The position numbers and the translations under genes are program-made. Positions 1 to 6,575 of a stretch of DNA of 10,901 bases are shown here, in pieces. Numbering within the stretch: position 1 is the stretch's first letter; every line of letters begins with the position of its first letter. The stretch comes from Minisyncoccota bacterium (GTDB lineage Bacteria > Patescibacteriota > Minisyncoccia > Moranbacterales > GCA-2747515), in assembly GCA_938034715.1 (NCBI GenBank), contig CALHMM010000007.1, forward strand, positions 1-10,901, read 5' to 3'. Below the pieces are notes generated by a model. It was not told where the DNA came from. It saw only the letters and a program-made list of their open reading frames with translations, and searched no databases.

Positions 1-2
1 GT

Positions 3-203
3 ATCGATCACGAAATGTTTGTCGCTCTTAAGGCTGCGACGCAGAGAGATTATGATGAGATGATATTTTTTGATGATCGCCAGCATAATATCGATAGAGC
101 GAATAGTCTTGGTATAACTGGATTGACTGTACCTAGTGACACGAGTCAAGTTTTCACATTTATTCAAAACTCACTAAGAGAACTTCTTGGCAAGGGATTT
201 TAA
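3..203 (+). CDS. HAD-superfamily (MDP-1-like) phosphatase, 3' end only
   Basis: The reading frame is open from the window edge, so the real start lies outside; the Met codon at 15 is probably internal. The visible 66 residues contain MIFFDDRQHNI followed by a short helix and LGITGLTVPS. This matches HAD motif IV: a hydrophobic strand, then the Mg2+-binding DD, then NI, then a conserved leucine-glycine. The spacing is typical of magnesium-dependent phosphatase-1 and related small HAD enzymes. The nucleophile motif DxDxT and the Ser/Thr and Lys motifs would be upstream and cannot be checked. The substrate is unknown. The frame ends at TAA, and I saw no clear terminator before the next gene. The superfamily call is fairly secure; the MDP-1 subgroup is an inference from one motif. 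Confidence 0.65.
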   Translation: MDHEMFVALKAATQRDYDEMIFFDDRQHNIDRANSLGITGLTVPSDTSQVFTFIQNSLRELLGKGF

Positions 204-385
204 TCGCTTCAGAAAGTATCTGACAGAGCGTGTACGATTAATAGTGATAGGTTCTATAGCATTCACGACACAAAGCAAGCCAGAAAGCCATCATATAAGA
301 CTTTTTAGTTGGTGGACAAAAAGATATTTGCCTGCTATTGTACCGTGTTGGGACTTTCTCAACGCCAGTGCCCAATGGAGGCAAA

Positions 386-898
386 ATGAAAGAAAAATCA
401 CTCTCGCAACGCATCAAAGTTGTGAACGCACTTGTTGCTATGACACCTTTTTTGCCTGGTAACCATGATAAAAACCGAATAAGTGGCTATTATCGCGAGT
501 GGGCGCTCGATGCCAAAGAGGCAAGGATCCCGCACTGCATCGGTATTGTGCCTGTAGATCGAGTTACTCGCTATCATGACAACGCTCTTCGCAAGGTAAG
601 AATGCTGGCATCTCGAAATCGTCCACATCCTGAGAAAGAATATGTTCTTACTTGGCAACTCTTACAAGATGGTATAGAAGTCTTTCAGGGTGGGAAGTAC
701 GAAGAGTCTATAAGGGTTGCTAGTGCTTTTTCAGGCTTAGACGCGCCAGTCGATGAGGCGGTGATACTAGTTAAGGATTATTGCCTGGGATATACAAGCA
801 CGGAAAAAACATTGGTGTATGCCCAAATCAGTAAAAATGAAGCCTTAACACTGGAATTGCTAAATCGTGCAGAATCGGCAGGCCTTGTTCTGCCTTAG
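386..898 (+). CDS. hypothetical protein, 170 residues
   Basis: I do not recognise this protein. The ATG at 386 was chosen because GGAGG (377-381) lies just upstream, although the 4-base spacing is short. A TTG at 338 in the same frame would add 16 residues but has no ribosome-binding site. The protein is soluble-looking, with no signal peptide or membrane segment. The N-terminal part is basic and the C-terminal half is helical with alternating charged and hydrophobic residues (EALTLELLNRAESAGLVLP at the end). No catalytic motif is evident. An apparent extended -10 (TGCTATTGT, 333-341) lies upstream, and a clear rho-independent terminator follows 38 bases after the stop. It therefore looks like a single-gene transcription unit. 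Confidence 0.7.
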   Translation: MKEKSLSQRIKVVNALVAMTPFLPGNHDKNRISGYYREWALDAKEARIPHCIGIVPVDRVTRYHDNALRKVRMLASRNRPHPEKEYVLTWQLLQDGIEVFQGGKYEESIRVASAFSGLDAPVDEAVILVKDYCLGYTSTEKTLVYAQISKNEALTLELLNRAESAGLVLP

Positions 899-935
899 AA
901 GTAGATGCGACTCGTGATTTATCAATCGCTCAACC

Positions 936-959
936 GAAAAATCGGACGGGCGATTTTTC
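936..959 (+). terminator. rho-independent terminator after the 170-residue gene
   Basis: GAAAAATCG (936-944) pairs perfectly with CGATTTTTC (951-959) around a 6-base loop, GACGGG. The 3' arm itself contains the run of five T residues. It sits 38 bases after the TAG at 896-898. The A-rich 5' arm means it may also work weakly on the minus strand. Confidence 0.7.
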
Positions 960-1115
960 ATATTTATCACTGGCAAGAAGTATTTATATAGTCTAGGAAA
1001 CTAAGCAAACATCACAATAAATTTTATATAAGTGATTTTAAGCTCCATGCTTATTTGATGTATACTGACTATGCTGATGCAATAATTGGTATTTTACTTC
1101 TATAATCACAATCAC

Positions 1116-1481
1116 ATGAATACAAGTAACGATCATCCAGTTTTTCAGACAGCATTTAAAAAGCTTTATCTCTGCTATGTTGAAAAAGCTCAAAAGAAAA
1201 AGAGGACACAGGAAGAAGTTGATGAAATAATAACGTGGTTGATGGGATACGGTCAAAAGGAATTGAAAAACATGCTCAATAGTGAGATAAGTTTCGGGGA
1301 TTTTTTTGACAACGCTCCAAAAATGAATCCTGCAAGAGAAAAGATAACAGGGTGGATATGTGGAATCAGAGTTCAAGATCTAAAACCAGGAAGGATGAAA
1401 GAAATGCGGTATCTAGATAAGCTTATTGACGAGCTTGCACAAGGTAAAGATATGGAGAAAATATTGAGGAAACCTAACTAA
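1116..1481 (+). CDS. DUF2200 family protein
   Basis: This is a 121-residue protein of the DUF2200 family, with unknown biochemical function. The recognisable path through the protein is: F..AF..LY..YVEKAQKKKRTQEEVDEIITWLMGY near the N-terminus, then FFDNAPKMNPAREKITGWIC, then G-RV, and finally MRYLDKLIDELAQGKDMEKILR at the C-terminus. The family is normally about 110-125 residues, so it is complete. The ATG at 1116 fits the family N-terminus. A TTG at 1086 in frame would add ten aromatic and polar residues unlike the family and was rejected. No Shine-Dalgarno sequence is visible. A possible -10 (TATACT, 1061-1066) is upstream without a convincing -35. The gene converges on hsp20 and shares a terminator with it. 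Confidence 0.9.
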   Translation: MNTSNDHPVFQTAFKKLYLCYVEKAQKKKRTQEEVDEIITWLMGYGQKELKNMLNSEISFGDFFDNAPKMNPAREKITGWICGIRVQDLKPGRMKEMRYLDKLIDELAQGKDMEKILRKPN

Positions 1482-1537
1482 CTTCAAAAAATCGAACGTT
1501 CGAACCAGTTCCATAGTACTAGAGATCAAAAGCAAAC

Positions 1538-1566
1538 ATAAAACACCACAATGTGTGGTGTTTTAT
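1538..1566. terminator. bidirectional terminator between the DUF2200 gene and hsp20
   Basis: ATAAAACACCACA (1538-1550) is perfectly complementary to TGTGGTGTTTTAT (1554-1566) around the 3-base loop ATG. The AAAA/TTTT ends give a T-run in the exit direction on both strands. It sits between convergent genes: 56 bases after the DUF2200 stop and 23 bases after the hsp20 stop. Confidence 0.85.
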
Positions 1567-1589
1567 AGTAAGATTCGACGAAGGTGCTT

Positions 1590-2003
1590 TTACTTCACCT
1601 TCACAGAAATCTTCTTCGGCTTTGCAGCTTCATGCTTTGGTAGGGTGATAGTGAGGATACCCTTGTCATAAGAAGCTTCTGCTTTATCACCTTTAACAGG
1701 CATAGGTAAGATAATATTTCTACGAAAACTTCCAGAGCGAATCTCTTTACGATAGTAATTTTCTCTTTTTACTTCTTTTGTATCACCAGATATACCAGCA
1801 ATCGTCAGTACATCATTCTCGACATCTATGTCAATCTTACTAGGATCGATCCCTGGTAATTGTACATCTACCATGACATTATCGCTGTCTTGATAGACAT
1901 CTAACATTGGTGCTGATCCTGTTTGTATCATACCCATAAGGTTATCATCGAAGAATCGATCAACCTCCTGGAATGGATGCCAACTCACGAGTTCTCTACT
2001 CAT
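1590..2003 (-). CDS. hsp20: small heat-shock protein, Hsp20/alpha-crystallin family
   Basis: This 137-residue ATP-independent holdase chaperone would bind unfolding proteins in the cytoplasm as a large oligomer. The short N-terminal arm (SWHPFQEVDRFFDD) is typical of bacterial Hsp20. An alpha-crystallin domain spans about residues 32-124. It contains the conserved VQLPGI early strand, the YYRKEIRSGSFRR segment and the signature GILTITLPK at residues 115-123. The C-terminal I-x-V motif at residues 132-134, which docks into neighbouring subunits, is present. Length is normal. Regulation is readable: the promoter is overlapped by a CIRCE operator, so HrcA repression and heat-shock induction are expected. 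No Shine-Dalgarno sequence is seen in the roughly 21-base A/T-rich leader. The CobW-family gene lies upstream on the same strand and could contribute read-through. Confidence 0.96.
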   Translation of the reverse strand: MSRELVSWHPFQEVDRFFDDNLMGMIQTGSAPMLDVYQDSDNVMVDVQLPGIDPSKIDIDVENDVLTIAGISGDTKEVKRENYYRKEIRSGSFRRNIILPMPVKGDKAEASYDKGILTITLPKHEAAKPKKISVKVK

Positions 2004-2031
2004 AAACTTATATGTTAAAAATTACACTTCC

Positions 2032-2060
2032 AGTATAGTCATAGTTAGCACTCTTGTCAA
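2032..2060 (-). promoter_or_regulatory. sigma70 promoter of hsp20
   Basis: On the minus strand a perfect -35 TTGACA (2060-2055) is followed by exactly 17 bases and then TATACT (2037-2032), five of six matches to the -10. The predicted transcription start is near 2025, leaving a leader of about 21 bases before the ATG at 2003. Confidence 0.85.
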
Positions 2061-2071
2061 GAGAGTGCTAG
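2045..2071. promoter_or_regulatory. CIRCE element (HrcA operator)
   Basis: TTAGCACTC (2045-2053), a 9-base spacer and GAGTGCTAG (2063-2071) match the CIRCE consensus TTAGCACTC-N9-GAGTGCTAA with one difference at the last base. The -35 hexamer of the hsp20 promoter lies inside the spacer, so HrcA binding would directly occlude RNA polymerase. The hrcA gene itself is not in the window. Confidence 0.95.
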
Positions 2072-2116
2072 TTCTGCAAAGAACGTCTGAATGATAGGGT
2101 AGAAGATGTAGCTGTA

Positions 2117-3187
2117 TTATGAGTGACTTTTTCTTGGAGTATAGATGATATGCTCTACTTCTACGTGGAATACTTCAGAGACTTTTTCTATGTGATCCTC
2201 AAGCTCTTCTCCCATACACACAAGTCGAGCGACAATCTCTTTCTCCTTAATTTTTACAAGTGCCACATCGCCAAAAGCGACGTTAATCACATGGGGGCCT
2301 GCATTAGTATTCACTACTCCCTTGATACGATAGAAATTCTTCTTCGGAAACGATGAGAGATTTTGGCGGAGGTCTTCAAGATCAAAGACATGATTTAGCG
2401 TACATTCAAGAAGATCTACTTCCATCATCTGATGGCCGACATCTGCAGTACGCTCGCCGTCCGCTACAGCACCTTCTGTCATAAAGAGTGTGCTATCCAG
2501 GCCAAACAGGACATCTGGTGAAACATGACCACGATTGGTATAAATTTTTGGTGTGTCGAGGTTGATCTCGTAGAGGTCATCCAAGTTTTGATCAAGAGTA
2601 CGCTCATCCATCCCTTCGTGTTTATTGATGAGGATTAGATCAGTGAAGCGTGCTTGCATTTTAAGTGTAAAACTTTTGTCTAAATAACCCGAGAAGTTGA
2701 TTGCATCGATCACGGTGACAACGCCGTCCATAAAAAGTCGTGGGTCATCACGAATCTCCCAGACAACAGGTGCTGGTGTGGCCGATCCTGATGTCTCGAT
2801 GATAATACGATCTGGATCTGATGCAACAAGTTCGTCTAGTGCTCCAGATAGTGCTCCTAGCATGACATGACAGATGCAGCCTTGGAGCATTTCTTTTGTG
2901 AGAGTTGTATTGCTAGCGTTGGCTAATTCAGTATCAACTGCAGTTTGTCCGATCTCATTTTTGAGCCATGCAATTTTGTAAGACTCTGGAACTGATTTTA
3001 TGAGGTTGGCAATGATTGTCGTTTTTCCCGCTCCGAGGTACCCAGTAAAAATAGTAACGGGGATTTGCTTCTTACCAGGGGGAAGGGGTTTTTTTTCGGG
3101 TGGGCGGTTAACTACCACTTTTGGCTTGTCATTTTTGTGTCGCTTAGATTTAGACGAAGGTTTCACGTCTATAAATGGTGACTGCAT
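2117..3187 (-). CDS. COG0523/CobW-family G3E GTPase, putative zinc metallochaperone
   Basis: This 356-residue cytoplasmic GTPase belongs to the group that allocates metal (Zn for ZigA/Zng1/YeiR types; Co for CobW). Visible motifs are Walker A GYLGAGKTT (residues 49-57), NEIG with the following acidic residues (77-80), GCICH at 103-107, ETSGSATP (131-138), NKHE (188-191) in place of NKxD, and a C-terminal CobW_C domain (about 255-350). The metal-binding loop is normally CxCC; here the last cysteine is His107. The first 43 residues are a Lys/Pro-rich extension (DKPKVVVNRPPEKKPLPPGKK) before the GTPase fold, longer than usual. The start is uncertain: I prefer ATG at 3187, but an in-frame GTG at 3220 would add 11 residues and give a 20-base leader. 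Neither has a ribosome-binding site. The gene is divergent from znuA and shares its operators, which supports a zinc role rather than cobalamin. Confidence 0.9.
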   Translation of the reverse strand: MQSPFIDVKPSSKSKRHKNDKPKVVVNRPPEKKPLPPGKKQIPVTIFTGYLGAGKTTIIANLIKSVPESYKIAWLKNEIGQTAVDTELANASNTTLTKEMLQGCICHVMLGALSGALDELVASDPDRIIIETSGSATPAPVVWEIRDDPRLFMDGVVTVIDAINFSGYLDKSFTLKMQARFTDLILINKHEGMDERTLDQNLDDLYEINLDTPKIYTNRGHVSPDVLFGLDSTLFMTEGAVADGERTADVGHQMMEVDLLECTLNHVFDLEDLRQNLSSFPKKNFYRIKGVVNTNAGPHVINVAFGDVALVKIKEKEIVARLVCMGEELEDHIEKVSEVFHVEVEHIIYTPRKSHS

Positions 3188-3247
3188 AGTCTGGATGTTA
3201 GTATGATTAGGCTCTCCCACATTCTATCATGTACGTTTTCTGTCTAA

Positions 3248-3272
3248 TTATATGCAATTTATTTGCATATAA
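3248..3272. promoter_or_regulatory. putative Zur/Fur-family operator 1 (GTPase-gene side)
   Basis: This is a perfect inverted repeat: TTATATGCAA (3248-3257), a 5-base spacer and TTGCATATAA (3263-3272). On the minus strand its 3' edge forms TATAAT (3252-3247), a consensus -10 for the divergent GTPase gene, so a bound repressor would cover that promoter. The -35 region is poor. The operator role is inferred from repetition, symmetry, position and the Fur-family gene nearby. Confidence 0.7.
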
Positions 3273-3283
3273 ATAGTACATAT

Positions 3284-3322
3284 GATATATTTATATGCAA
3301 ATAAGTTGCATATAAATATATC
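3284..3322. promoter_or_regulatory. putative Zur/Fur-family operator 2 (znuA side)
   Basis: The same arms recur: TTATATGCAA (3291-3300), ATAAG, TTGCATATAA (3306-3315). Here the symmetry extends further: 17 bases on each side pair perfectly, from GATATAT at 3284 to ATATATC at 3322. It contains TATAAA (3311-3316), a likely -10 for znuA, 23 bases before its ATG. The centres of the two operators are about 43 bp apart, close to four helical turns. Confidence 0.72.
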
Positions 3323-3338
3323 TAATTCTATTAAACCT

Positions 3339-4373
3339 ATGAAAAATGCATTTGGCATTGTCGCAATCATAATATTTCTCTCAGGGTGCGGACAAAATGA
3401 CACAAGAAAAGAATCTACAAACCTAGCTGACCCAGGAAGCGAAGAAGCGATAACAATTGTTGCGAGTTTCTATCCGCTTGCATATATAGCGCAGCGTATT
3501 GGCGGAGAAAAAGTCTCTGTAACAAATCTCGTAGGATCTTCTGATCCACATGACTATTCACTTAGTCCACGTGATATCGTTCAAATGCAAGAGGCAAATG
3601 TTGTCTTCTTGCATGGGGCAGGACTAGAGCCATGGGGTGAAGAAATTGAGATGCAACTAAAAACTGAAGGCACACCAGTTGTCACTGTCACTCAAGGGAT
3701 GACTCTTGCACCAGCAAAAGAAAACGATCACAAAGATCAGTATGGTGACGAAGAAACTGACGAGCACGCAGATGAAAGAGAGCATCACGATGATGAAACT
3801 TCGCAGGAAGAAGATGAACATGAAGCAGAGAATAGTGAGCATGCACATGAGCATGGAGAGTTTGATCCACATGTATGGCTCGATCCTATTTATGCACAGA
3901 AAATGATTGATATCATAGCGGCTACCATGATAGAAGTAGATGCAGCAAATACTGCAGAGTACCAGTCAAACGCACAAACAGTGAAGACAGAATTTCAATC
4001 TCTACACGAGCAGTATGTAGAGGGATTAGCACAGTGTGAGCGACGCAAGTTAATTGTCTCGCATGATGCTTTCGGGTATCTTGCTGAGAGGTACAATTTT
4101 ACAGCGCATAGTATTGTTGGACTCTCAACACAAGATGAGCCATCAGCACAAACATTAGCCCAATTGAAAAACGAGGCAAAAGAGGGAATGACACACATCT
4201 TAACAGAGCAAAACACAGCCGGGCGGTTTGCTAATACGCTTTCGAGCGAAACTGGATTAGAACTTCTTCCAATCAATACTCTTGCATCATCGACTGAAGA
4301 TGGAAAAGACTTTGTAGATCGAGCAAGAGGTAATTTAGTAGCGATTCAAACAGCATTAGGCTGCGCATTATAG
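3339..4373 (+). CDS. znuA: zinc ABC transporter substrate-binding lipoprotein ZnuA
   Basis: This is the extracytoplasmic zinc-binding component (cluster A-I, ZnuA/TroA fold), 344 residues. The start at ATG 3339 gives a short lipoprotein signal, MKNAFGIVAIIIFLSGC, with lipobox LSGC and lipidated Cys17. An in-frame ATG at 3282 would translate through the operator and spoil the signal, so it was rejected. Conserved zinc-site segments are DPHDY (His71), DPHVWLDP (His178) and SHDAFGY (His242), with SSETG near the C-terminal ligand region. Residues 127-174 form an acidic histidine-rich loop with eight His and about twenty Asp/Glu. This is the hallmark of zinc rather than manganese members. Cys233 and Cys342 could form a disulfide as in E. 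coli ZnuA. No Shine-Dalgarno sequence is visible. It is the first gene of the operon; znuC follows after 6 bases. Confidence 0.95.
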   Translation: MKNAFGIVAIIIFLSGCGQNDTRKESTNLADPGSEEAITIVASFYPLAYIAQRIGGEKVSVTNLVGSSDPHDYSLSPRDIVQMQEANVVFLHGAGLEPWGEEIEMQLKTEGTPVVTVTQGMTLAPAKENDHKDQYGDEETDEHADEREHHDDETSQEEDEHEAENSEHAHEHGEFDPHVWLDPIYAQKMIDIIAATMIEVDAANTAEYQSNAQTVKTEFQSLHEQYVEGLAQCERRKLIVSHDAFGYLAERYNFTAHSIVGLSTQDEPSAQTLAQLKNEAKEGMTHILTEQNTAGRFANTLSSETGLELLPINTLASSTEDGKDFVDRARGNLVAIQTALGCAL

Positions 4374-4379
4374 TTAAAT

Positions 4380-5135
4380 ATGAACCCAAAAAGCACACCA
4401 GAAAATATACTAAATGTACGTGATCTCACAGTGCGATTTGGTGGGGAGAATGTATTGGATCACGTCACGTTCGATGTGGAGCGAGGTGAGTTTGTAGGTT
4501 TAATAGGGCCAAATGGTGCAGGAAAAACGACTCTTCTGAAAGTCCTCCTGCGAATTATACCTTCAGATGAGGGCAGTTGCACTTTCGCTGATGGTGTAAC
4601 TGTGCGGTATGTACCACAGCAGTATGTATTGCCTGATTACGTACCGATCTCCATACGTGAAGTGATCCAAATGGGATCACTGACGTTTCTCTCTGTTAGT
4701 GATATTACAAAGGTACTCAGCCAAGTAGGACTAGACAAGGTAAAAGTTTCACAAAATTTTCACGCACTCTCCGGCGGGCAGAAACAGCGAGTTGTGATTG
4801 CTCGAGCCCTCGTTGTACAGCCAGACATCATCCTCTTTGATGAGCCTCTATCAGGTGTGGATCATGAGACAAAGGAAAGCATATATCGCCTACTGAGTAA
4901 GTTAAATGATGACGGTATGACAATATTTTTTGTCTCCCATGATGTGGGACATGTCGTTGATGCATGTGACCGAGTGCTCTGCCTCGATCGGACTCTTCAC
5001 AGAGGGTGTCACCCAGTTGCATTTGCGAAAGGTAAGCGGGAAGAGCAGGAGGAGAAGGCGTCCATACCAATGCAATGCCTTGTGGAAAGTAAGCCGCAAG
5101 AACAAAGTAAAAAACCAATGCATCACCACCATTGA
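4380..5135 (+). CDS. znuC: zinc ABC transporter ATP-binding protein ZnuC
   Basis: This 251-residue cytoplasmic ATPase powers ZnuB. All ABC motifs are intact: Walker A GPNGAGKTT (43-51), Q-loop VPQQ (78-81), signature LSGGQKQRV (130-138), Walker B IILFDEP (150-156), D-loop and the switch histidine in SHD (186-188). The C-terminal region after about residue 200 is a variable tail ending in a natural MHHHH. This is consistent with local zinc binding, as seen in some zinc transporters, but its function is an inference. The start ATG lies 6 bases after the znuA stop with no ribosome-binding site, suggesting translational coupling. It ends in TGA, and the znuB ATG is 9 bases further on in the same frame, which is unusual. 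The permease neighbour makes the zinc assignment firm. Confidence 0.95.
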   Translation: MNPKSTPENILNVRDLTVRFGGENVLDHVTFDVERGEFVGLIGPNGAGKTTLLKVLLRIIPSDEGSCTFADGVTVRYVPQQYVLPDYVPISIREVIQMGSLTFLSVSDITKVLSQVGLDKVKVSQNFHALSGGQKQRVVIARALVVQPDIILFDEPLSGVDHETKESIYRLLSKLNDDGMTIFFVSHDVGHVVDACDRVLCLDRTLHRGCHPVAFAKGKREEQEEKASIPMQCLVESKPQEQSKKPMHHHH

Positions 5136-5144
5136 TCTACCTCT

Positions 5145-5951
5145 ATGTTTGAAATTTTATCGTACGATTTTATATTACGGGCAATGATTGCGGGCGTCGC
5201 CACTGCAATCACAGCGGCAATTGTCGGTAACTTTATTGTTGCTGCGCGACAAGCTATTATCAGTGATATGTTGGCTCACGCTGCGCTAGCAGGAGTTGGG
5301 CTTGGGATGTTTTTAGGCGTCTCCCCAGGTTTTTTTGCAGGTGCAACCGCTATTGTCGCGAGTATCTTCTTGTGGTTCTTGACGAAGCAATCTGGTCGCG
5401 CACCAGATGCAGTATCGATGCTACTACTTACTGGAGGCCTCGCAGTTGCACTACTTTTTTCTCACGCAGCAAAGGAAACAGCCGTTTCTTTTGAATCATT
5501 TTTATTTGGGTCTATCCTGACAATCACGTACGGTGAATTGCTATACTTCACTGCAGCGTGCGCTTGCATCGTCGTGGTATTTCTCACGTTGTGGCGTCGA
5601 TTTTTGACTAGCGTGTTCGACCCACAATTCGCGCGAGTACAGTCTAAAATTGCACCAGTATATGAAATCATACTATTAGTCAGTACTGGCGCACTGGTTG
5701 CCGTATCACTTAAGGTTATCGGAGGGTTACTTGTTGGAGCGCTCTTGGTGATTCCAGTGCTTACCGCGCAAAATATTGCTACAAGTTTTCGTGCAAATGT
5801 TTTGTGGAGTATTGTATGGGGCATAGCTGGTGTAATTGGAGGTATCACGGCGTCGTTTTACTTTGATATACCAGCAAGTAGTGGCATTGTACTATCATTG
5901 ATCACGCTATTTGCCGCGACATACTTTTTCAAAAAATTGATTGAAAGGTGA
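5145..5951 (+). CDS. znuB: zinc ABC transporter permease ZnuB
   Basis: This 268-residue integral membrane protein of the ABC-3 family forms the channel with ZnuC. It has multiple hydrophobic segments from about residue 8 to 265. Features typical of the family are the early GNFIVAARQAIISDMLAHAALAGVGLG segment (about 27-53), which lies at the ATPase interface, and the GGLLVGALLVIPVLTAQNIA segment (about 193-212). Length matches the family (about 260-290), and it ends with the cytoplasmic basic KKLIER. The ATG at 5145 starts in the short gap after the znuC TGA, without a clear ribosome-binding site, as expected for coupling. It ends in TGA, the only other TGA stop among the genes here. The fur/zur gene follows after 45 bases. 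Confidence 0.95.
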   Translation: MFEILSYDFILRAMIAGVATAITAAIVGNFIVAARQAIISDMLAHAALAGVGLGMFLGVSPGFFAGATAIVASIFLWFLTKQSGRAPDAVSMLLLTGGLAVALLFSHAAKETAVSFESFLFGSILTITYGELLYFTAACACIVVVFLTLWRRFLTSVFDPQFARVQSKIAPVYEIILLVSTGALVAVSLKVIGGLLVGALLVIPVLTAQNIATSFRANVLWSIVWGIAGVIGGITASFYFDIPASSGIVLSLITLFAATYFFKKLIER

Positions 5952-5996
5952 TCGCTCTAATCAAAACATCAACAAAAATTAAAACCACTAGGAGAT

Positions 5997-6416
5997 ATGA
6001 ATCAAAGAGATCACAAAAAAATTCTACGTGAAAAAAAACTCAAGGCAACCAAATCCAGGTTAGCTGTTTTACAAGTACTAGAGTCACAGAGGCAGCCGCT
6101 CGACATAGAAGCAATTAAGACGCATCTTACAGATACACGCCCAAACAATGTTACGTTGTATAGGATGATGGAAGATTTAAGTAGGGTAGGTATTGTACGA
6201 CAAATTGACTTACGACAAGGACGTGCATTTTTTGAAATGATGCCACTTGAGGATCACCACCACATAGTCTGTGCCTCGTGCAATAAGATCGAAGACATCC
6301 ATGGATGTATATTGGTGGATGAAATAGAAAGAACCATAAAAAAAAGTAAAAACTTCGATAGCTCTATCGATCACGTTTTTGAGATATTTGCTTTGTGTAA
6401 AGCATGTAAAAACTAG
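5997..6416 (+). CDS. zur: Fur-family transcriptional regulator, probably Zur
   Basis: This 139-residue metal-dependent repressor has an N-terminal winged helix (about 10-80) containing LKATKSRLAVLQVLE and the recognition-helix region NNVTLYRMMEDL. A dimerisation and metal domain follows, with HHHIVCASC (87-95) and a C-terminal CKAC (134-137). The two CxxC pairs form the structural zinc site. Glu80, His87-89, His126 and Glu129 are candidate regulatory ligands. Its place at the end of znuACB indicates zinc sensing (Zur) rather than iron. It may bind the twin palindromes upstream of znuA, which would make the operon autoregulated. A TAGGAG (5989-5994) is very close to the ATG, with only 2 bases between, but no better start exists. 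Fur versus Zur cannot be settled from sequence alone; context decides. Confidence 0.92.
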   Translation: MNQRDHKKILREKKLKATKSRLAVLQVLESQRQPLDIEAIKTHLTDTRPNNVTLYRMMEDLSRVGIVRQIDLRQGRAFFEMMPLEDHHHIVCASCNKIEDIHGCILVDEIERTIKKSKNFDSSIDHVFEIFALCKACKN

Positions 6417-6493
6417 CAAGATAGTGCTTTCGAGGCCACACCACCAGAGTCTCATTGCGAGAGCAAACTACAATAATATTTGAAGATAGATTC

Positions 6494-6521
6494 ACGCAGA
6501 GGTTAACTCTCCTGTGTTTTT
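6494..6521 (+). terminator. possible terminator of the znu-zur operon
   Basis: ACGCAGAG (6494-6501) can pair with CTCT (6507-6510) and, after a 3-base bulge, GTGT (6514-6517), followed by a T-run (6517-6521) and another at 6523-6527. The stem is imperfect, includes a G-T pair, and lies 78 bases after the stop, so this is tentative. Confidence 0.35.
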
Positions 6522-6575
6522 GCTTTTGTAAATGTCTCGCATGGATTAGTCTTATAGAGCTTTCAATGTCTCAAA

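Noticed and set aside
2071..2084. Small hairpin GTTCT-GCAA-AGAAC as a terminator for the COG0523 GTPase gene
   Set aside because: Only a 5-bp stem and no T-run on the minus strand; it also abuts the CIRCE element.
3282..3338. Upstream in-frame ATG extending znuA by 19 residues
   Set aside because: It would translate the operator palindrome and bury the lipoprotein signal inside the protein; ATG at 3339 gives a normal signal with lipobox LSGC.
5133..5951. TGA recoded as glycine (code 25), making ZnuC-ZnuB one protein
   Set aside because: No conserved protein in the window contains an internal in-frame TGA, and glycines at motif positions use normal codons, so standard code is far more likely.
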